This document shows, piece by piece, positions 12,601 through 25,981 of a stretch of 64,000 bases of DNA. Origin of the DNA: Hawksworthiomyces lignivorus (Eukaryota; Ascomycota; Sordariomycetes; Ophiostomatales; Ophiostomataceae); assembly GCA_002917075.1 (NCBI GenBank), contig NTMA01000012.1, positions 1-64,000 of the forward strand, in the 5' to 3' direction. Within the stretch, counting starts at the first letter, position 1. Every line of letters starts with the position of its first letter. Made by a program: the position numbers and the translations under genes. The notes below the pieces were generated by a model. It saw nothing but the letters and a program-made list of their open reading frames with translations. It ran no database searches and was not told the DNA's origin.

Positions 12601-15600
12601 TGGCACAACCCACATTACCTGCAAGTTCCGAGATTTGTGCATCAAGCAGCATCGACCACGCAAGATAATTGATGTCAGAAGCTTCAGACCAGCTTCGAAT
12701 GCTTTTGCTCAGATCTTGAATCTTTGTAATTGTACTTTCGACCTTGTCTCGCGCTTGAGCAGCGTCTCCACTATCGGCAGTTCGGCGAGGATCTTGCTGC
12801 TGCCGTAGGATGAGCCCAGAGAGGGCTAAACCATAAAAGAGCATGACGAGCCGCGTATTCCGCGCTGATGAGATCAATGACTGTCCCTCCATGCAGCGCT
12901 TACTTAGTTCAACCGCCCTGTCATAATGACCATATAGATACAGAGGTACAAGTTCCATTGACTCGTAAAATAACAGCGATCTGTCTCCGTTCGTAGTATA
13001 GCTCTGAAGCCATTGCTTGTATATCGCAGAATTATGCTGCTCGTCGCTCATGAGTTCTAAGGCGTCCGAGCCTTTTGTTTTCCCTTGCAACGCACGGCTG
13101 AGTTGGCGAACAGCAATAAGGAGTGTGCCTCCTTGGGTATCCTGGTACCAGTTAGGTATGTCTTCGCAACAGTACTGGCAGTACGCTTCGAGGTCAGAGC
13201 AGCTCTCGCTTGCAAAAAATTTCATCATTGCTGCCAAGCCGCAGGTGAGAATTGCAGAGACTCGGTCGCCGGCTGAGGACCCGTACTCCACAGCCCCTTC
13301 TAGTTGATTCACCATGAGTGGTAATGGGTACTGAACATGGCCGATAAAGCTGGCGAACACCATGTAACCCCGTCCTAATGAGAATGGATCTCTAAAGCGG
13401 TCAAGGAGCTCAAGACCGTGTGTGCCCAGCTCAGAGCCGAAAACAATCATATTAAAGCGTGAAATAGCCAGCATAGCAAGATGCAAGAAACCCATTCCCG
13501 ACTGTGGGAAGGCACCAGAAGTCAAATGCATATCTAGCATGATCAAGGAGAGATGATAATTATAGAGCCCATCACTCCACCAGCTTATGCTAATGGCTTC
13601 AGCCAAGACAGCTCCAATGGAAGTTAAAACTGGGTCATTTGAGCTAGTTGATAAGTCTTCAAGATCGTTCCACTCTATGTTTTTGAGGCGGTTAGACAGT
13701 CGATGAAAATCTTGATCACAGCGCTCGTAAGACGGGTTCTCTTCAACAGACACACCCATATCGCGCAGACACTCCTTGAGGCATAAAAGTGCTCTATATG
13801 CATCGCCGCATATAGCATGGACACGAGACTGCAACACCCAGGCTGGTGCTTTATCAAGAGCCGTCCTTGCACAGCGGAAAATGGTCGATAATACCTCGTT
13901 GGCTAGAGAGTGTTCGCCCATATATATATAGCTCTCTGCAGCACGAAGATAGAGCTGAAGCGTTTCATCATATGAGGCATCATCATCGTCGTCCATCCAT
14001 GGCTCAGGCTGAAGTAGCGCAATGGCGTTGCTGTAGTATTTTGCTGCCGTCGGTCGTGCTCCGTTTTCGGTGGCTCTTCGGCCGCATTCAAAGAGAATAC
14101 TGCGGTACTGACGTCTTTCATGGACTCGTTCTCTAATCACATCAGCTGCCTCGCAAATATGGGAGGCTGTGTTGTCTTTAGTTCGTGGGTCATCATCGTA
14201 ATATTTCAGTAGCGTCCGTGCAATTGCATAGTGCATTTTTTTCATACTGCAAACTTTGAGGTCGGTGGAAGCTGCTATATATCGATCATGTGCAAAATGG
14301 AACTGGTCATCCGTTTCACTGGAGATAATGATACATGCCTGAACAGCTGCTTGTAGGCCAGCAATGGCATCTTGTTGTGAATAAGATGTGTGCGAATGTT
14401 CGCTTAGCGACTCTGGGCAGGATTCATCAAAGAAGCTGAACTCCCCACTCAAGAGATGACAGATCAGATCAAAAGAGAACCCGTTCCCTATAAGGGCTGC
14501 CCAACTCAGAATTGATCTCGACGCTGGTGGCAGTTCCTTCAGGCGGCTCGTAATGAAATCGGTGTCAAGGACGTCATAATCTGTGTCGCCCTGAAACTGC
14601 TCAAACACCCGGTTGATATCGTAGCACCACTGGCTCTCATGATAGTCATACCAAATACACTTTTTACGATAACAAGCGTTTAGCATCTCTCTCATGAAGA
14701 ACGGGTTGCCTGCTGTTCTCGCTTGTAGAACCATTGCTAACGCCATGACATCTGCCTCTGAGCGACTCAAAGTCATAGCCACGTATTTGACAATGTCATC
14801 TTCTGTCAGAGGACGAAGCTGTACCCTTGTGACAATTGGTCTTCCCGTCTTTGGATATTCTAAAATCAACAGTCAGCATATTTCACTTCACAGGACTACG
14901 GGGTATGTGCCATAAAAGACACACGCGGCTTCCGTACCTTCGGGTTCTGGCGGGTTCAATATATTCTGGACCCTTTCGGGAGAGATTTCCTCTGGACGGT
15001 ATGTGATCACAATAGCCATCTGCAGACGCGCACCGACGATTTGGGTGATCAAATCAAGGGATTCAGCATCAGCAAACTGCAAATCATCTAGACAAAAGCA
15101 AATGAATTTATGGCCCGTGAACATGCGCAGCACGTCAAGAATTGTGTTCATAAGACGTATGGATTTGGTCGTCGCCCCTGTTCGAAGGAAATCAAGTGAT
15201 GAAGCTGATGTTCTTTGACTTGCCGATGCCCCTCCACTTTTGACAGGACTCAAAGAAGTTGAAGCAGTCGAGCCAGGCGACGATCCACGTCGTTTTAGAT
15301 CCACAGTGCGTGAATTCTTTCCCCTGGAACCAGCATTCTGCGGGTTATATGGCAAACGAGACAGAGGTGTGTTACCGTCGACGGAGCTTAACAGAAACTC
15401 GGGAAGGCCAAGAAGCTGATGCAACACAGGCCACATTGGCGACACATACTGCTTTAGGGATTGATGAAATGGTGTATTCGTGTTTCGCTCTCCCCAGACC
15501 TGCCGAAATAGTGAAGAAAGGAGACCAAGTAGTGGTCCAAATGCGGTTCTTCCGGCCTTGTCGAACTTAGCGGTGGCACAGTAGCCGCGCCGCCGCGCTT

Positions 15601-17550
15601 CACTGAGGACAGACTGAACAAGGCAACTTTTGCCCAAACCGGCGGCACCCTCAATTGTGATGATTTCGCAGTGTCCACGTCGCCGAAACTTGGCCGAGCC
15701 TAGTTGCCGAGATAAACTGGAAGGTGTATCTGCATTTACAGACCCAGTATGGCGCGATGATCCTTCACGTTCGGCCATGATACCATCCAAGGGGCTTTTC
15801 AAGTCATACGATATGGACTGGTGGCGCTCCCAGGGACGTTGGGAAAGCCTTAGCGGAGGGGGATTGGAATGGACCGACGACACTGTCTCAGCTAATACAG
15901 TCTGCGAGTCGGCAGATGGTAAGGGAGGGTGGAAGCTGTTTCTCAATTTGGGGTCAGACGAGATCGTCTGCGAAAAAGATCCACTTTGCCGATTGATACC
16001 CTCAATTGAACTTCCAGCGCCTTCGCTAGACACATCACCAGCTTCGGGAAACTCGTTAGAAAAGCTTGAAGCATCAGAAAACCGTGCGGAGCTGCTCTTA
16101 TGGCTCTTAGAATGGCTTTTTGCTACTCGTTCAATGATCTTTATGACTTGCTGCCTCTTCTCGTCCCGGCCAATCATGCTAGTAGGTAGCATAAAGAGAG
16201 ACGAAACGTCTCGAGATGCTTCCTGCCAGCTTTTCAGGGCTGCTATGTCGCCATTTGCAAGAAATTCTTTCACTTGAACTAAGTCATGACGCAAACCACC
16301 AGCGGAATGGTACCTCTCTGCAATGTTCTTGGCTGTGCATTTTTGGATAATACGTCCAATCGCTTCCGGCACGTCAAGGCGGACGGCGGACACGTTGAAG
16401 ATGCGGCGCCCTAAAACACCCTGGACAATGTCTAGTGGCAATTCTCCGTCGAAGGCAGGTTGTTGCGTTAAGAGACTCCAGAAAAGAACGCCCAAAGAAT
16501 AGATATCAGTCCGTGAATCAGGCTCTGCAGGCATTCGGCCAGTTTGCTCAGGGCTGATATACAGTAGCTTATTCTTTGCACCAAGTTCCTTGGAGAGGAT
16601 GGACCAACCAGTACTCATCAGGCCGTGCTCGAATGATCTCAGACCTGAGCCGAATGAGACTAACTTAACCTTGTGCGTCTCTCTATTAAAGTGAAAGGCA
16701 TCGCCGCGAATCTCGCCATGGACGATGTTCTCGCTATGATGGATCAATTCCAGGCACTCGGTCGCGCCTATAGCAAAGTCGAAGAAGAGCTCAAGGCTCA
16801 TAGGAGGATCAAGAGAGAAATCGCTTTTAATATATGCCTCCCAGGCATCACCAACGCGATGGGCGAAGTAGAAAGCCGGGCCTAGATCGAGCAGCTTTGG
16901 GATTTGATTTCGTCCGGGATGCTGGTATATAGCTACTGTCAAGGGCCCGCGATCGCTAGGATGGGGCGCTAGACGTAATAGATCCACAGGCTTCGCAATG
17001 TGATTCCCATTCGGATCGCTGTTCAAGCTCATGTTCTTGACGATATAGAAAGTTCGCTCTTCACGAAGAATATGATAGGAGACACGTGCAACTACTTCCT
17101 CCTCTACTAGAGGTGAGTTGCTGCTGGCCAGTCCAGCTAAGTTAGGAGCAGGCGATCCACTTCTGGTATGGTCACTAGCCCAATCGGTGGCCGCTGGCGA
17201 GAAGGCGGGCTGTTCGGATGGCGATGCCCGGCTCGAGGTGATCCTGCCAATGGGTGATGGAAATGAGGCATGATTTGATTGCGCCGGGGAGATTGGTGAC
17301 GTCGAATAGGAGGAAACAAATCGGGTACCAAATATGTGCCTCAGCAAGTTAGGTGATATGTTGTCTAATATCTTCCTCGCCTCGCGAGTTGCATTTCGAC
17401 CTGAACCTTGACTTACCAGTTGTCGTAACTTGAATGTAGTGGTCGCTGTGCCTCATCCCATGAATATCCAGCAATCTGGCGGAGACGTTCGAAAATGCGT
17501 GCGGGAGGGTCGAGTATGTCATCAGCAGTTGGACCGGCGCCGTAGTCCAT
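9658..17550 (-). CDS. Group X-type hybrid histidine kinase
   Basis: A multi-step phosphorelay sensor that would pass phosphate from its own His to its own Asp and then to an HPt protein. Four exons join in frame: 17550-17417, 17339-14938, 14859-10127 and 10062-9658, giving 2557 residues. Domains in order: a protein-kinase-like domain (about 130-407), a low-complexity linker, an AAA/NACHT-like ATPase (Walker A GAAGLGKS 609-616, Walker B LDD near 795), a long helical TPR-like region, GAF (about 1768-1924), a coiled coil (1925-1975), HisKA with H1984, HATPase (about 2089-2210) and a receiver with D2351. The kinase-like domain has HGE in place of HRD and SFG in place of DFG, so it is probably a pseudokinase. 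This is the architecture of S. pombe Mak2/Mak3 and filamentous-fungal group X kinases. The start is in a CCACC-ATG context. The last exon adds 134 Ser/Gln/Asn-rich residues after the receiver. Confidence 0.93.
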
Positions 17551-19262
17551 GGTGGGCAATACCGCTGGTCAAGCCTGTGGGCAACGTATATAGGATAGAG
17601 TTATAATGGTTATACGAGGGCGGAAAGGGTTGTTGTCTGTTCCCCGTCCGCCCATGGGTTGCATTCTTCAGAAACGTTTGTCCTCGGGATCAAACTTTAT
17701 CCACAAGCCTAGATATCTTTGGTGACCTCATCATCCTATCTCGATACGGATTAACGGCAGGCTATGCTAGCAATGTAAAGCAGCGGGAGTCGTAGACCAG
17801 AAAATTGTATTCCAGAAGCAGAAAAAAGACGACAAAGTGGAATGACAGAGCGGGGGACGGGTTTCAAAGTAAATAAGGGTTATGGACCTGGTTGCGTTTA
17901 GATAAATGATATATGGCGTCCTGTGCCTTATCGCCTCGACAAAGAGGTCGAAATAGTACGTGAGATGGGTGGCCGGGTATCGTAAAGGCAACTTGTCGGG
18001 CCTGTTATTGACCGCCAAGCTCGAGATGCGATCGAACGTCGTTTGAGAGCCGCGTACGAAACAAGGGAAGATCGGTGGTGGAAGCTCGGGAGACGGTATC
18101 GGAACGGCGACGATGCGGAAAGTCGGCAACTTTTGTTGTTAGGTGTCCGCTAAGATAGTTGACGACATAACCCGAGTCTGTGTGATTTACCTTTTTCGTG
18201 CTCTTCCTGGCTCAAAGGCCAGGGATTGATTCGGACAGGGAGTGGCTGAGAGGCAGAAGAGAGACGTGAGAAACCCAGACGAAATCGAGCGAGTTGGATA
18301 GCTAGTGTCGTTTCGATTTCCTCAGATGTGCCTCCGTCTTTCTCCCCGATTTTCCACTTTACTCAGCAAGTGGATGGCGCTAAGTAAATCAAGTCAACCA
18401 CATTGCTCTCTGGCTAAGAGGAGTAGAGTAAACGCGGAAAACTGTTCCCCTTCCAGAATTGCTAAGTGAATGACGATCTGCCCTGGTCAGATCCGTTCTT
18501 TTCCTTTTGATTCCCAAGGGCAAGCATTCCAGTCTTGTGTCGCTTTTATTTTACCTTTTCGACGAATGCGATTCCCGGTGTAGCTACTGTAATAGGCTTA
18601 CTCATTATTTTTATTTGGAGTAATGCAATAGCGCAAAGATAAAAGAAAAAGGTAATAATACTAGTGAAGACGTAAGAGAACAGATTCCCAAATAGAAGTC
18701 AAGGGGAATTGAGTCCAGTATCGCAGTCTGCTGTTTCTCGATACAGCAAATGGAAAAGATTGCGATGGAAAAGGTAGACAAATGGAGGAAGAGAATCGGA
18801 AAACAGCTTGGTCTTGCAATGCGCACGAGGAACCGCCGCATGTTCCTTTTCTGTTTGCCTACCTCTTTCTCCAGTGCTCATTCTGTCCATAGGTACTATA
18901 TAAGCACGTACGAGTACTCATACAGTGCATGCAAAGGGACGCCCTGTTTTTCCTTTACGCCTGCTTCCGCTTCCGCTACTAAATTAGAGATCGTCGCATC
19001 TACCAAACAACCAAGCGGGATGGCGGCGGTGGACGCCATTACAACACAGTAAGGTCACCTAAAGGTAGCCGCACTAACAATACAAGGCTCTTAACGCTAT
19101 AGTAGTACAAGCTAGATACATATATTTTGCGAGTGGTATCGCCAAAAACAAAGCAGCATGATGTCAGCGGAGACCAAGCACAGCCAATAACAACCCCGGA
19201 ACTCGTTAGCTGTACTTCTCTAAGAAAAGAAAAACGTTTTATATTTTTTTTTAGATTTTGAC

Positions 19263-19422
19263 TCTCCTCTAGTGGAGACCTGCAGCAGAGCAGCTGCAGA
19301 CAAACGCCTAAAGCTCACTTTGCCGTTGGTGAATGCCGGCAAAGCCGACTCCTAAAAAGAGAGAGACGAAGCTTCTTCGTAAAGATTTAGGCGTGAAAAC
19401 AGATAGAGATGTGATATTTTTT
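19263..19422. other. Nested inverted repeats, possible structured RNA
   Basis: Five perfect stems fall within 132 bases: TCTCC/GGAGA (19263-19267 with 19274-19278), CTGCAGC/GCTGCAG (19280-19286 with 19293-19299), an outer 9-bp stem ACGCCTAAA/TTTAGGCGT (19304-19312 with 19386-19394), and inside it CTTTGCCG/CGGCAAAG (19318-19325 with 19337-19344) and ACGAAG/CTTCGT (19366-19371 with 19375-19380). The stems do not conflict, so they can form two hairpins followed by a three-way junction. A T6 run at 19417-19422 could end a plus-strand Pol III transcript, but I see no A or B box. It matches no RNA family I recognise and could also be a mutase 3' element, a kinase leader element or chance. Confidence 0.3.
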
Positions 19423-19715
19423 GTTAAATGACAGGCTGTAAATTACAGGATAGCGCAGTGCAGCTAATCTCGTGAAAACCCCGAGACGACATAAGTAGAA
19501 GCAGGAACTTACTACCGCGCATCGTCAAGTCTAAGATGTATATCTCCCGCTCTGCATTCTCTAACGTCTTTTCTGGGATACTCGGCACCATAGAATGCAG
19601 ACAACTGTGCTACCCCTCAATATCTGCCAAGAAAGCACCTGCCTTTCTCACAGCTGGAATCACGAGCCCAGAAGTTATTCGTTTTTCGCTTCGCGAGCTT
19701 GCCAGGAATCATGTC

Positions 19716-19847
19716 ATGGAACCAATTTCCAGAAACGAAACGAACCAAGTCGCTATGGGCTTTATGATCACCATCGTCATTTTTTTGCTTTTTTTCATTT
19801 CTACTCTGATTCCGTATGCAATCTCGGCCATATCTCAAGCGCATTGA
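19716..19847 (+). CDS. Possible 43-aa membrane microprotein
   Basis: A short open frame starting at an ATG inside a longer open stretch. It encodes a polar N-terminus with an NETN glycosylation-like motif, then about 20 consecutive hydrophobic residues (roughly 18-37) and a short tail ending in QAH. I recognise no family. Open frames of this length are common by chance, and no promoter or splice evidence supports this one, so it is a weak candidate only. Confidence 0.12.
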   Translation: MEPISRNETNQVAMGFMITIVIFLLFFISTLIPYAISAISQAH

Positions 19848-20577
19848 AGCAACACGATAGTTAGCAACTATGTGAAAACTAACTACATATCACCTAGAAG
19901 AGAAAAAACTACAGATGGTGCTTTTGTTAGCCGGCTTGTCGTTTTCCCTATCCTAGTAAAGATATTTTTCGACATTTTCAGCTTCTAAAGACTACTGCTG
20001 CTCTGACTAAATAGCGAAGCGATTTTCCACAAGACTTGAAATGAGGCACCATGATGTTGCGACAGTTTAGGATAGCAAAGGCGGCGATTTTGTCCCTGCC
20101 CCAGAGCAAGAACAAAAGCAGAACAATACATGCTCAGATTTTACACACAAATTTTGTGGAAAGAGAAACAGCATGTGGAAAAGAATAGCAAATGTGTTCT
20201 ATCCTCATTTCTATACTAAAGCCAAATAGCCCCATCGTGCACATCCCGGCACTGCTTTCTTCTTCTCGTTTACAAGAGGCCCATCATTATCAGCCACATC
20301 GTGCAGTTCTGATATAATCCACGGTGGACGTTAAGTCTAACTGCTATTAATCATCTATATAGGCTCGCTTCCAACGCGTGTTTATTTTGTCTCGTAATCA
20401 TTGTTATTTGTAATAGGAAGGGGTGGAGGGGGAATGTAGTGGCGCGTCTGGAACGACGAAGCCGCAGAGCGTTTCTTTTAGAATTTTTTCTTCGTAGGGA
20501 CAGTAGAAGAAGAGGGGGAAAAGGGGTTAGAGGGGTAAAGATTCTCAAGAAAGGCTGGTGTAAATATCGGTATATGT

Positions 20578-22487
<1,910 letters not shown>

Positions 22488-25400
22488 TGTTGTGGAGATT
22501 GGGAGGTGTATTCGAAGCAGCGGGGAGAAGAGCGGTAAGAGTGAGGAAGAGAAAGCAAAAGAATGCACAGCAGCAAGAACAAACAGGCAGCTTAGGCAGA
22601 TAAAAGGACGACTTGTCGACAAGACAACGACTCTTCTGAGAGGAAAGCACTTTAAAGCAGACTGTCGATCAGTGGTTGCCGGGAAGCCTTTTAAGATTTG
22701 CTCCTTTTTTGGTTGCTACGAAGAAGAAATCAATACAAATAAGAGCTGTTTTTGGTTGCAATAATAACCCAGAGGAAAGCACACCTCCTTTTTCACACCC
22801 CTCGTTTCCTTCTTTCCCCTTTTGATCCAAGAGCCTAGCCATTCTCTTGGGCTTTTTGAACAGGCGATTGGCGGGGCTCCTAATAAAAATGTTTTAGCGC
22901 CTCTTTTTCTAAAAATTTTAGGGAGTGGGGGAATGTTAACGGTCGGATTTCACACATAGCTTCCAAGAGCCCCTGGTCTTAAAGTACACTAGTGTTAGAG
23001 AAGAAGGCTTTGAGGGAACGTGAGATACAGACTCTCCCGTACGTCTATGATTACGAGTTTCTGAATATACTTACATAAGTCGTATGTATGCACGCTACAT
23101 ACAGGTGCTCATCCTTCATACGAGGTCTTACGCACATCTCCAAGAATGTGCTACAAAACTAGCCACAAGTCAAGAGCTGCACGCGTAATCGCTTTCCGGC
23201 GAGCTTGATGGAAGCCTAACAATGGAATTCTTCACCGCCTCGCAATTCAGGTGTGTTGCAGAAGCATTTCTAAATACTTTGGCGGTCTAGATGTCAGTGG
23301 TTTGGATTGTGCACACATCCTTCATTCGGGTGGCTGTTTTCTTCCCTTTTTCTTTCACAGTAGTCTGCTCATACTACTATACTCTCATCTAAGCCTCGCT
23401 CATTTTCTTGCTCTGCGATGGTAAATGCTCTGGAGATCAAAAGAAAACGAAAGATCGGTCTACAAAGTTGCAACAATCAAGAGCATTTTTTTTCTAGAAG
23501 AAAAGTATTGGACGTAAGAATCTTGACTGGGCAAGGAGTCATATACCGTCTCTCATCTCGGCGGAAATCTAAACACTACATCTAATATATTGGCTGTCCT
23601 ATGCTATTTCTCCTAATCTATCCATCTTATCTTGAGACATATGACGCAGCCTCTGTGTGATGTCACCTTCTTAGACAACTTTTCACACAGCAGAAGTTAT
23701 TTATTATAATTTCAGCTGGACCTCATCTACATACAGCACGAGGTGTAGCTATTTGATCGTAATGTCCCTTAACATAGGAATTATGTCCGAAGCGAGTCAG
23801 CTAGAAGTTGATTTCTTCTGTGCCAGTTATGATCTATAATGAAATGGAAAACCTACCAGTGAGGGTAGTTGGAGCCATCTGAATGAGCTGGTTACAAAAT
23901 GCTCATTCGACGGTCCTCAATGTACTCCGTATCAATGCATACATCGTAAAATCTATTTGCCAGCAATTGCCATCCAACATCTCTTTTATACCTTTCAAAA
24001 TATGATAGAAAACTAAAAGATTGAACATGACGAAAGGCGCTCATGCGCGACATAAGAAGGAATCAGGAATTGGGCTGCCACAACTGCATCGGCACTGTCG
24101 CCAAGATCTCTCTACTTTCTTGGCAATGTTGACTTTGGAACATGCAAAGCTTGTTGCTTCAAAAACAGGCAAATTGTGCTTCCCACGGGAACCAATAATT
24201 TTGGAAGGCATCCCAATAGAAATTTCTCACAAAATACCCAGCAAAATATATAGCTATACCTATGATTCTTTGACTGTCAAATTTGCTAATAATTATCTGA
24301 AAACTCGCAGCCTTGCCAAATTCAAGACGGGACCTAGCAAGAAACTTTGGGTTTGATTGTAAGCCGATACGAAGAGGGAAAAATGCCTTTGCCGCACTCC
24401 ACTGTGAATACAGCATGCCTGCTGCGAACGGAAATGGTGTATGCATACTTCGTATACTCATGAGTTTTGGGGATGTCCTCATTTACATCATCGAAACGGA
24501 CTGGCACTTCAGCATTCTATCGTGCCTTCAGAATGCTGACGTGTACATGGGAGGTTTATGAAATATGTTTCCAGTTCTTGTCTACTTTCTATGCAGTGAA
24601 TTCTTGCGTCTCATGTAGAGAACAGTTGTGTCTTTTATTTACTCAAGTCCGATCATGTGAAGTATGAAGATCTGCGTAGAGTACGGAGTAGTAAGGCTCT
24701 TTGCGTAGCATTGCGGTACATACCAAAGAACAGGGATCTCAAATTCAATGTACTTTGTGCGAATCTCAATTGTTTCCTCAGTTTCCAATAAAAGTTGGCA
24801 TTTTAGAGAATAGTTCTATTACGGCGGACCAAATTAATAAATTGTGTGCATATTAGGAGATTCGTTAGACTTCGTAGCGTACCGAACACAACCAAATAAC
24901 GGACACAAATTTGGTACGCTGAACATTCTTTTGTAAGCTTATGTATGTAGTTTCGGCTGGCAGGCGACGTTAGCTATGTTTGCCTTTCTTCTTTAAATGA
25001 TTAGTTATGTAGAACTGCATTATGTTCATTGTTCGCTTTTTGTCCACCATCCCCTTTAGAATACCTCCGTTCTTTGTTCATAAATTAGTTGCTTGTTACG
25101 TGCCCGGGTTATCGCTTTTGATTTGATCAAAAAAAGTTTATTACTCGGCTCTTTCAAAACGCTCTGTAGCCGTACCCCTCTGTGTAAATTCAAATTAGAA
25201 CAAATTTGGAAGCCCCCACCCACCATGATGGAACGCAACCCTTGGACAGAATACAGGGAACGTAAAAAGCAGACAGTTGATTAAACAAGACAAGGCACAT
25301 ATGCAGTTCGAAAAGGAAACGGGTAACAGTTGCTAAACTGCTAGGTGGTTTCAACTTGTTAGCAGATTCCCCACAAGGTGTTTATCAGTTAGAAGAACGG

Positions 25401-25896
25401 CAGGAAAAGAACAATAATCAAGTAATAGGCAGGCGCTCATAGGCTTGCTAGTGCGGCATAGCGGTTTCCGGAAAAGCAAGGCGGAACGGAGGCATCTGGA
25501 GATAACTACAGAGTACCTACATACGACTCTGCAGAAAATACACTATACTTTCCCAAAGACCAGTGTCGAGGCATAATGCGAAGACTTCTGTTCTTGCAGC
25601 GCGGGTGATCGCGATAGAACTGCTGGGAAGTAAGCTTGTGACATGTATCCGACAGCACTGATTATGTGGAACATTGCCACATCCATCGCTTGAAATAGCA
25701 ACAGGTTGTCGAAGCACATAGAAGAGGCCTTTGTACATACAAAACAATTCAGACTGCAGAGCACGAAATAGATCAGCAAAGCAAGGTCTTGCTAATTACA
25801 ATAGGCATAAGTAATATCTGGCTTTACTATGGAGATGTGTACTCCCGTACCTGCATTGACACCTTTGCAAGGTCTTGGGTCTGTGGAGTAAGTAAG
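22488..25896. other. Mutase upstream region
   Basis: A 3.4 kb AT-leaning spacer between the mutase start and the transposon. It holds the mutase promoter. Open frames, including 24021-24356 (plus) and an overlapping minus-strand frame at 24159-24482, are short and unlike any known protein. No terminal repeats or coding remnant of an older element was found. The right end is a short AAGT run that served as the transposon target. Confidence 0.55.
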
Positions 25897-25898
25897 TA

Positions 25899-25939
25899 AG
25901 TCCGATCAGCCCCTTTCGAGACACCCCCCCTTTCGAGAC
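25899..25939 (+). repeat. Left terminal inverted repeat
   Basis: 41 bp starting AGTC. It contains two direct copies of CTTTCGAGAC at 25913-25922 and 25930-25939, 17 bp apart start to start. The same arrangement appears in the right repeat, so these are likely transposase-binding sites. Confidence 0.9.
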
Positions 25940-25981
25940 ATACGTTTCTGAGCCCACCGCAACACACAATCATACCAATTT

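Larger units (their letters stand above)
17551..20577. other. Spacer: kinase promoter and mutase 3' side
   Basis: This 3 kb stretch holds the promoter and leader of the minus-strand kinase and the 3' region of the mutase. No convincing gene was found. A 120-codon open frame at 17767-18129 (minus) lies in the presumed kinase leader but resembles nothing I know. A cluster of inverted repeats lies at 19263-19394, and a 43-codon frame with one hydrophobic segment lies at 19716-19847; both are described separately. Confidence 0.55.

Noticed and set aside
17767..18129. 120-codon minus-strand frame upstream of the group X kinase
   Set aside because: Low-complexity product with no similarity; it lies in the presumed promoter and leader and cannot be joined in frame to exon 1.
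24021..24482. Overlapping plus and minus frames of 107-111 codons
   Set aside because: Neither shows a domain, codon bias or splice partner; each is probably chance.
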